A DNA stretch of 8,166 nt from Pedobacter sp. Lineage in GTDB: Bacteria > Bacteroidota > Bacteroidia > Sphingobacteriales > Sphingobacteriaceae. The position numbers were made by a program, and so were the translations under genes. The stretch's first letter is position 1. The number at the start of each line of letters is the position of its first letter. Positions 7,532 to 8,166 of the stretch are shown in pieces. The notes below the pieces were generated by a model. The model made no database searches and had not been told where the DNA came from. It saw only the letters and a list, made by a program, of their open reading frames with translations. The stretch spans positions 1-8,166 of the forward strand of contig JAQBOT010000300.1 in NCBI GenBank assembly GCA_028287885.1. The letters are read 5' to 3'.

Positions 7532-8166
7532 TTTTTTATCAAGTCCGTCGCCATTTGTTTATTATTTCTGGTTCCTTTCTTCTCCGGCGGAAAGGACCAG
7601 AAATTATATGCTATACATGGATTTACACAAGGAACAGATTACAATGTTAGGTATTACGCCGATTCAGAAAAGGTTAGCAGGCAGCAGATTGATAGCATTC
7701 TGCTAGGGATAGATTCATCAATGTCCCTATATAAATCATATTCACTTATTACTAACTTTAATAAGTCTTTGACCGGTATCACCATTGATGATGGCTTCCT
7801 AAACGTTGTGAGAAAGGCAATTCAAATCTCCAGAGAAACGGATGGCCGCTTTGACATCACCGTTGCCCCTTTGGTACAACTTTGGGGCTTTGGACCGCTG
7901 CCAGTGAAAGGATTCCCGAATGACTCAGCCGTACATGATGCTTTAAAGTATGTAGGCGTGAAATACTTGCGCATAGAGGGCAATTTTCTAAAGAAAACAA
8001 AGTCGCAGGTTCAGATTGACTTGAATGGTATTGCCCAGGGATATAGTGTGGACGTAGTTGCAGCTTTCCTTAAGAAAAATGGAATTAACTCCTATATAGT
8101 CGAAGTTGGCGGAGAAGTCGTTGTAAAAGGACCTAAGCCGGACGGATCTGGATATAAGATCGGAAT
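7529..8166 (+). CDS. apbE: FAD:protein FMN transferase, ApbE family (3' end outside window)
   Basis: ApbE enzymes use FAD and Mg2+ to attach FMN through a phosphoester bond to Thr or Ser of exported redox proteins. The visible 212 residues show the family order: HGFTQGTDYNVRYYA (29-43); a segment MSLYKSYSLITNFNKS with the usual MSxYxxxSxIxxFN pattern; DGRFDITVAPLVQLWGFGP (105-123); DLNGIAQGYSVD (164-175); and VEVGGEVVVKG (191-201). The C-terminal third, with the remaining metal-binding residues, is cut off by the window edge. The frame has a TAG at 7523-7525 and no ATG until 7721, inside the domain, so the start must be a non-ATG codon. GTG at 7529 gives a Sec-type signal (Lys5, hydrophobic 6-18). 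I see no lipobox at the end of that signal. The gene starts 10 bp after the oxidoreductase stop, so it is co-transcribed. Its flavinylation target is not visible. Confidence 0.92.
   Translation, partial: MFFIKSVAICLLFLVPFFSGGKDQKLYAIHGFTQGTDYNVRYYADSEKVSRQQIDSILLGIDSSMSLYKSYSLITNFNKSLTGITIDDGFLNVVRKAIQISRETDGRFDITVAPLVQLWGFGPLPVKGFPNDSAVHDALKYVGVKYLRIEGNFLKKTKSQVQIDLNGIAQGYSVDVVAAFLKKNGINSYIVEVGGEVVVKGPKPDGSGYKIG
7564..7604 (+). repeat. Strong inverted repeat (hairpin) inside the 5' part of apbE
   Basis: Bases 7564-7579 (ATTTCTGGTTCCTTTC) pair with 7590-7604 (GAAAGGACCAGAAAT). This gives fifteen Watson-Crick pairs with one bulged T (7572 or 7573) and a ten-base loop at 7580-7589. After one T-T mismatch, three more pairs extend the base of the stem (7560-7562 with 7606-7608). 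The element covers codons 12-26 of apbE, the end of the signal peptide and the start of the mature protein, about 35 nt after the GTG start. No T-run follows on either strand, so it does not look like a simple intrinsic terminator. An RNA structure that tunes expression of apbE or stabilises the upstream transcript is possible but unproven. Confidence 0.75.

Overview
The window is a single, tightly packed run of five genes on the + strand. It comes from a member of the Bacteroidota. The SusC/SusD pair, the near absence of Shine-Dalgarno sequences and the moderate GC content all point there, and the long basic leader of the SusC protein makes a Pedobacter- or Mucilaginibacter-like Sphingobacteriales member my best guess (inference).

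Layout: susC-like TonB-dependent transporter (5-3292), susD-like surface lipoprotein (3323-5197), a secreted SUMF1/FGE-fold protein without catalytic cysteines (5210-6172), a Tat-exported Gfo/Idh/MocA oxidoreductase (6199-7518), and the 5' part of an ApbE-type FAD:protein FMN transferase (7529 to beyond the right edge). The gaps are 30, 12, 26 and 10 bp, with no convincing internal promoter or terminator, so the genes very probably form one operon. Its promoter lies left of the window and its end lies right of it. No stretch over 300 bp is without a gene.

How they may work together: SusC and SusD would bind a ligand at the cell surface and take it through the outer membrane using TonB energy. 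The next three products all carry export signals, so the downstream steps also appear to occur outside the cytoplasm: a SUMF1-fold protein of unknown role, a nicotinamide-cofactor oxidoreductase, and an enzyme that attaches FMN covalently to exported proteins. The visible part holds no glycoside hydrolase, lyase, sulfatase or regulator, so it is not a standard polysaccharide utilisation locus. It looks more like a locus for importing and oxidising or reducing a small sugar-like compound in the periplasm. The substrate and the protein flavinylated by ApbE are not visible here.

Two details stand out. The apbE gene can only begin at a non-ATG codon (GTG at 7529). Its signal-peptide region contains a 15-bp hairpin with a single bulge (7564-7604), which is too regular to dismiss as ordinary coding sequence.
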